Made by a program: the position numbers and the translations under genes. The notes under the pieces were generated by a model that was not told where the DNA came from, made no database searches, and was given only the letters and a program-made list of their open reading frames with translations. From assembly GCA_003151295.1 (NCBI GenBank), contig PLXD01000147.1, positions 1,092-9,568 of the forward strand: a DNA stretch of 8,477 nt, read 5' to 3'. The DNA comes from Chitinophagaceae bacterium. GTDB taxonomy: Bacteria; Bacteroidota; Bacteroidia; Chitinophagales; Chitinophagaceae. Below, piece by piece: positions 4,784-8,477 of this stretch (position 1 is its first letter; each line of letters begins with the position of its first letter).

Positions 4784-7336
4784 TCAAAAATCTAATTTTG
4801 TACGGAAACGGATGCCCCATTTAGCAATATCCGGGTGGTCGAGGTAGGTAAATCTCTTTATGAAGTCCAGCCTTACCAGCTTGAAGATATTGGAGATACC
4901 GAAACCGGCCTCTATATAAGGCTGACCATTCAGCGTAAAGGTCTCGGTAACCCCGTTGGTAAGGGGAAATTTCAATTGATCCGGCGTCTTATTCGGATCG
5001 TTCTCTGACCTCAACCCACCGAAAAGGACCTTGGCCTCGATGACCTCCCTCCATTTCAATTTTTTCAATACAGGTATCTTGTTGAAAAAAAAGCCGTTGA
5101 AATAGTGGTCGATATTTATACTGGCATAATGGTCGCTGACAAATTCCAGGAAGTTCATCAGATTATAAGAATTCAACTGGTATGCATAGGTCTGGTTGGC
5201 ATGGTGGATGTCCGCCAGGGGAAAGGGAACTTTCCCGAACAGGTATCCTCCATCCAGCGTAATATCGGAGTATCCCAGGTAAGAGAGATAGACCCGTTTG
5301 AAAATGTCCACGTTCAAATTCTGATAATTGTATTGTCCGCCGAACAATCCCTTGATTCCTGCGATGTATCTAAACGTAAAGATCGGGTATTTGTTCACAA
5401 TCGGAGTACGGTATAATTTACCTATGTAGAACTGTTCGTGGGGCGCCCAGCGGAATTCCAGCGAGGCTTCCCCGGTGGTGATGGACTGCAGTGTATCCCC
5501 GACGCCGGCCATGTTCTTGATATAGGATATTGTACCGGCAGGCGATTGCTTCCAGTACTTCAATCCGAAATTATAGGAGAAATGATCGCCGAACTCGTAG
5601 AGGTACTGGAGCCTGAAAATATCGTTGTAGAGCCATTTATCATTATTTCCCCGTTTGAAGGACAAGAGAAAATTATCCTCCTGTACAAACTGCAGTTCCT
5701 CGCCGGGAATCTTGGTATCGTGCTGGTAGGAGGCGCGAACAAAGTTCTGGGGGTAGCTGTAGACGGATTTATTATTCAGGGAATAGGTACCGCTGAGAAA
5801 ATACTTCCATTTCTGGTCTTTAAAGCCGTAGGCGCCATAGGCTTCCGTATAAAAACGGGTGCTTAATTTTGTGGTGGTCCTGCCGCCGAATCGCAGGCGG
5901 AAACCTTCTACAGGATTAAAGCTATAAAAGGTGCTGGCCGGACCCAGTTCGACCGGACCGGCTTGCTTATAACCTGCCAGCAGCAAGGTACCCCAGTCCA
6001 TGATCCTGCGAAAAGAAGGCATATTCCGGAGGCTGTCTACATTGGCATAGACTTTCGATTCGGCGGAGGTCAGGCTGTCGTGGCGGTAAGCCAGCCAAAA
6101 ACTATCATTTCTTTGAGATGCATCTTCAGGTACCACCATGGGAGAGCCTTTAAAGATACTGTCGGCGATAGGCTGGTTGGTGGCAAAATTCTTAAAGGAG
6201 ACCATTCGTTCTCCGAAAACACCTCCTCCGTTCTTATTGATCCCGAAATCGGCGATCACATCGCTTTTAGAAAGCAGGTAGCGCCCGTCGGGTCTTCTTT
6301 CGAAATCCTGGTCGATCTTCATTTCCGGGACGAAATTGAAATTAATGCTCTTACTGACCAGCAAGCGCAGTTTCTGGACGGCGTAATTCCCATCCAGGGT
6401 AATCCACATCGTTCCCCGGAAAAGCAGGTCGGTTGGGTTCCTGGGCCGGAAAGAGAGACGCACCAGTTTCTGGCTGTCCACCATGATGGTGTCGTCGATG
6501 AAGTACATATAGAAAGTAGGCGCCATGTCAGCGACCGGGCTCAGGAACAGGTTGGTGAAGACGGAGATATTGTTGTCGTAAATATTGAAATCCTGGTACA
6601 ACCTGTTAAGAAAGGAGCTGACGCCCTGCATGTCCACAAATTCACCGTAATCCACACGTTTCTTACCCAGGACGATGGACTTATTCTTCTCCGGACTCTT
6701 CCGGTAGTAATTATCCGAGATGGTCTCCTCCAGGTAGACGGGGTAAAGGGACTTGCCTTCCAGCTTGGTCGTGTCCGAATTCTCAAAAAGGAACTGGTAT
6801 TTATGGGTGAGTTTGTTTTCAGCCATCTTTTTGGAGGGGGACCGGCTCAGGGACAACTGTAATTTTTCATACTTTTCAAAGCTGGCATAGGCATACCCTT
6901 CCATCCGGTTGGCATCCTTGTGATCGATGACCTGGCGGATCAATTCGACGGCCGGGTTGCCCTTGTTGCGGTATTTTTGCTTTTTATTCTTTACCGTCAC
7001 GTGTCCCAGTTCGCTATAGCTGGGACTTAGGCTGATGGTCAATTCCTGAGGCGGCACGGAATCGAAGCGGAGAGTAACGGTCTTATATCCCACGATAGAT
7101 ATGACCAGGATTGTCGTCTGCCTGTCCACGGGTATGCGGAATTTGCCCTGCGTATTGGTGCGGGTTCCTCCCCGTTGGCCTTTAATCGAAATGCTGACGT
7201 TGGTTAGCGGAGCCTGCGTAGCAGAATCCCTAACCAGTCCCGCGACCGTCCCTGTTTGCGCCATACCAACAAGACATCCTGTGGATAACAGGATTGCCAT
7301 CAGGCTGGCTTTTATAAAAACCCTTTCCTTTTTCAT
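4784..7336 (-). CDS. Outer-membrane DUF5686/CarboxypepD_reg-like beta-barrel protein
   Basis: 850 residues. An N-terminal signal peptide (about 1-27, MKKERVFIKASLMAILLSTG then CLVGMAQ) ends before TGTVAGLV. The STGC stretch is only a poor lipobox, so cleavage after Ala-Gln is preferred. Residues 28-110 form a carboxypeptidase-regulatory-like domain (VAGLVRDSATQAPLTNVSIS, then a GTRTNTQGKFRIPV strand), as in many Bacteroidota outer-membrane proteins. From about 120 (KYRNKGNPAVELIRQVI) to the end the pattern is that of DUF5686: alternating aromatic and polar beta-strands (YLYEFGDHFSYNFGLKYW; YLDHPDIAKWGIRFRTKLDF) and a terminal Phe, as expected for BAM-inserted barrels. The family has no established biochemical function that I know of. 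It sits between GtrA and the phosphatidyltransferase genes in the same direction, 98 bases after gtrA and 64 before the transferase. A role in moving or anchoring the lipid product at the outer membrane is inference. Confidence 0.88.
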   Translation of the reverse strand: MKKERVFIKASLMAILLSTGCLVGMAQTGTVAGLVRDSATQAPLTNVSISIKGQRGGTRTNTQGKFRIPVDRQTTILVISIVGYKTVTLRFDSVPPQELTISLSPSYSELGHVTVKNKKQKYRNKGNPAVELIRQVIDHKDANRMEGYAYASFEKYEKLQLSLSRSPSKKMAENKLTHKYQFLFENSDTTKLEGKSLYPVYLEETISDNYYRKSPEKNKSIVLGKKRVDYGEFVDMQGVSSFLNRLYQDFNIYDNNISVFTNLFLSPVADMAPTFYMYFIDDTIMVDSQKLVRLSFRPRNPTDLLFRGTMWITLDGNYAVQKLRLLVSKSINFNFVPEMKIDQDFERRPDGRYLLSKSDVIADFGINKNGGGVFGERMVSFKNFATNQPIADSIFKGSPMVVPEDASQRNDSFWLAYRHDSLTSAESKVYANVDSLRNMPSFRRIMDWGTLLLAGYKQAGPVELGPASTFYSFNPVEGFRLRFGGRTTTKLSTRFYTEAYGAYGFKDQKWKYFLSGTYSLNNKSVYSYPQNFVRASYQHDTKIPGEELQFVQEDNFLLSFKRGNNDKWLYNDIFRLQYLYEFGDHFSYNFGLKYWKQSPAGTISYIKNMAGVGDTLQSITTGEASLEFRWAPHEQFYIGKLYRTPIVNKYPIFTFRYIAGIKGLFGGQYNYQNLNVDIFKRVYLSYLGYSDITLDGGYLFGKVPFPLADIHHANQTYAYQLNSYNLMNFLEFVSDHYASINIDHYFNGFFFNKIPVLKKLKWREVIEAKVLFGGLRSENDPNKTPDQLKFPLTNGVTETFTLNGQPYIEAGFGISNIFKLVRLDFIKRFTYLDHPDIAKWGIRFRTKLDF

Positions 7337-7405
7337 TTTTTACTTCGAATCATTATTTTCTTCCAGTTGCCTCAGTGATTCCGGCCCATGCCTTAATTCA
7401 CTGGT

Positions 7406-7431
7406 CGGATGGAGTGGAGGTTCCCCATCCG
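7406..7431 (-). other. Intercistronic hairpin between the GtrA and DUF5686 genes
   Basis: CGGATGG and CCATCCG form a perfect 7-bp stem around a 12-base loop, 3 bases after the GtrA stop codon on the minus strand. No T-run follows in the direction of transcription (ACCAGTGAAT), so it is not a standard terminator. A stem at this place in a 98-base intergenic gap may set the level of the downstream gene by RNA processing or stability. Confidence 0.5.
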
Positions 7432-7434
7432 CTT

Positions 7435-7806
7435 TTATTTAAACACAAACCTTTTCTGCAATGTATAATTGTAAAAAACAGCAATTGATATGGCGATCAC
7501 AATCTTGGCCAGCACATAGTTGATACCGATATAATGTGTCAGTAAGAAGAACAAGGAACCATTCAGCAGCAAATTGCCAGTCCATACCAACAGGTAGCGG
7601 TGCAATTGACGCGACCATCTTTGTTCCTGCGCCCGGAAAACCCAGTTCCGGCTGACCAGGAAATGGGTGATGCCTCCGCACAACGTTCCTGCTATGCTGG
7701 AAGCCAGGCTAGGCCATCCTACTACCTGCACCAGCAGTATAGTCAGCAGGAAATCGACGCCGGTAGCCAACAGGGATGCTATTTGTGCTTTCGTAAACGT
7801 GATCAT
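7435..7806 (-). CDS. GtrA-family membrane protein
   Basis: Inner-membrane protein of 123 residues, the usual GtrA length, with four hydrophobic segments at about 9-28, 33-52, 72-91 and 96-114. The two family marks are present: VSRNWVFR after helix 2 (about 51-58), and YNYTLQKRFVF at the C-terminus. Known members are thought to help move polyprenyl-linked sugars across the inner membrane (GtrA of O-antigen glucosylation), and others sit beside lipid or glycan synthesis genes. Its ATG starts one base after the stop codon of the PgpA-like gene, which strongly suggests translational coupling. In this operon a flippase-like role for an inositol lipid or an attached sugar is a reasonable guess, not shown by the sequence. 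Nothing looks broken. Confidence 0.85.
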   Translation of the reverse strand: MITFTKAQIASLLATGVDFLLTILLVQVVGWPSLASSIAGTLCGGITHFLVSRNWVFRAQEQRWSRQLHRYLLVWTGNLLLNGSLFFLLTHYIGINYVLAKIVIAISIAVFYNYTLQKRFVFK

Positions 7807-7807
7807 C

Positions 7808-8260
7808 TTACCATAGCTTCGTTATCACTATTAATTGTAATAATAAGTTTGAATAAATGCCTGCCAACACATCATCCATCATGACGCCCCAACCCTTTTT
7901 CCAGTCTTCGGTCCTCCGTATATATAGCGGCTTCACAATGTCAAAAAACCTAAAAAATACCAGGCCGGTCACTACATATTGCCATTTCAAAGGGATGAAA
8001 AGGAGCGTACAACACATGCCTACCACTTCATCCATTACGACCCTGTAACTATCCTTTCCCCACTGGCCCTCCATTTCACCGGCACTCCAGATCCCCAGTG
8101 CCAGTAAGATACCGACAATCAGCACCTGCACGGCATCGCTCATTTCACCTGCCCGGGTAAAATACCAGCATAAACAGCAAAAGACTGAGGCTACCGTTCC
8201 TCCTCCTTTTCTGATATATCCGATGCCCAGGCAAGAGGAAAAAAGTTGATGAAAGATCAT
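7808..8260 (-). CDS. PgpA-type lipid phosphatase (putative phosphatidylinositol phosphate phosphatase)
   Basis: Membrane protein of 150 residues matching phosphatidylglycerophosphatase A over its whole length: GIGYIRKGGGTVASV (12-26), the acidic pair in RVVMDEVVG (73-81), FRFFDIVKP (103-111) and GWGVMMDDVLAG (123-134), the last with the Asp pair expected to bind metal. Hydrophobic segments lie at about 22-34, 44-60, 82-101 and 130-146. PgpA removes the phosphate from phosphatidylglycerol phosphate. Beside a phosphatidylinositol phosphate synthase-like gene the likelier substrate is phosphatidylinositol phosphate, as proposed for Bacteroides inositol-lipid loci. The first gene of the operon; the ATG at 8260 gives the normal short lead into the first motif, and no nearby in-frame start lies upstream. 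A housekeeping phosphatidylglycerophosphate role cannot be excluded from sequence alone. Confidence 0.85.
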   Translation of the reverse strand: MIFHQLFSSCLGIGYIRKGGGTVASVFCCLCWYFTRAGEMSDAVQVLIVGILLALGIWSAGEMEGQWGKDSYRVVMDEVVGMCCTLLFIPLKWQYVVTGLVFFRFFDIVKPLYIRRTEDWKKGWGVMMDDVLAGIYSNLLLQLIVITKLW

Positions 8261-8340
8261 ATCAGGGCAATTCCACCCCCCATCATAGAGTGAGGAGTGG
8301 TGGTCTTTTTTTAAAAAGTGAATGTTTCCATTTATTTCGG

Positions 8341-8348
8341 CAAACCTA
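8341..8348 (-). promoter_or_regulatory. Possible -7 box of the lipid operon
   Basis: On the minus strand TAGGTTTG matches TAnnTTTG exactly, 80 bases before the ATG at 8260. No TTTG stands 19 bases upstream (TACA there), so only half of the promoter is supported. The surrounding 8261-8477 is AT-rich with no convincing gene on either strand and is best read as the upstream regulatory region of the operon. Confidence 0.35.
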
Positions 8349-8477
8349 TTGAATTATAGAACAATACTGTATTTCGTTCGAAAAAATATCACTCGTCCAA
8401 TGAACAACCACGAATGCAAATAAGTTCATGAACCGGTGCAATAATAGCAATAAACCAAGGGGTACAAATAAACAAAA

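Noticed and set aside
5438..5866. 142-codon plus-strand open frame opposite the DUF5686 gene
   Set aside because: Antisense shadow; the minus-strand product has clear barrel strands and continuous family similarity here.
5963..6862. Long 299-codon plus-strand open frame
   Set aside because: Lies entirely opposite the DUF5686 gene, has no family pattern, and is explained as the antisense shadow of a well-supported coding sequence.
8273..8320. Possible plus-strand terminator (CCACC / GGTGG followed by a T-run)
   Set aside because: The stem is short with a long loop, and no plus-strand gene ends nearby.
8428..8477. Possible start of a plus-strand gene (ATG at 8428, open to the window edge)
   Set aside because: Only 16 codons, rich in Asn and Lys from AT-rich DNA, with no supporting signal.

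Overview
The window looks like chromosomal DNA of a Bacteroidota bacterium, most likely order Chitinophagales (Chitinophagaceae). The reasons are the protein families present (a CarboxypepD_reg/DUF5686-type outer-membrane protein, an AUR1-type PAP2 lipid enzyme, a two-CBS protein of the Chitinophaga type, a GH2 beta-galactosidase remnant), several TAnnTTTG-like -7 boxes of the Bacteroidota type, and weak ribosome binding sites. The assignment is by recognition only; no database search was run.

Left part (1-2726): a patchwork of one edge-truncated gene, one intact gene and eroded genes. It starts with the C-terminal part of an alpha/beta hydrolase (+, 1-407). Converging on it, 4 bases past its stop, is a heavily deleted glycoside hydrolase family 2 gene (-, 412-790); three conserved pieces in different frames remain from a gene that should be about 2.4 kb. 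An intact two-CBS-domain protein follows (+, 989-1423). Next is a TetR-family regulator that is readable end to end only by changing frame twice, and that has no ordinary start codon in frame (+, 1605-2190). The stretch 2191-2726 has no gene I can identify, only short repeats and hairpins.

Right part (2727-8260): a single minus-strand gene set, transcribed from high to low coordinates: PgpA-type phosphatase, GtrA-family membrane protein, DUF5686-type outer-membrane protein, CDP-alcohol phosphatidyltransferase, AUR1/PAP2-type transferase. The combination of CDP-alcohol phosphatidyltransferase, PgpA-like phosphatase and AUR1-like enzyme is the core set of bacterial inositol-lipid synthesis, as described for gut Bacteroides. 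The inferred route is: CDP-diacylglycerol plus inositol phosphate gives phosphatidylinositol phosphate (transferase), which is dephosphorylated to phosphatidylinositol (PgpA-like), and the phosphoinositol head group is then moved to ceramide (AUR1-like) to give an inositol phosphosphingolipid. The inositol-3-phosphate synthase that would feed this route is not in the window. GtrA and the large beta-barrel protein are extra members whose role could be lipid movement or display.

Two details of the phosphatidyltransferase gene stand out: Ala to Pro in its signature motif (DGxxPR), and an unusual 100-residue C-terminal extension whose end is out of frame because of an apparent one-base loss in a G run. 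The last 217 bases (8261-8477) look like the promoter region of the operon.
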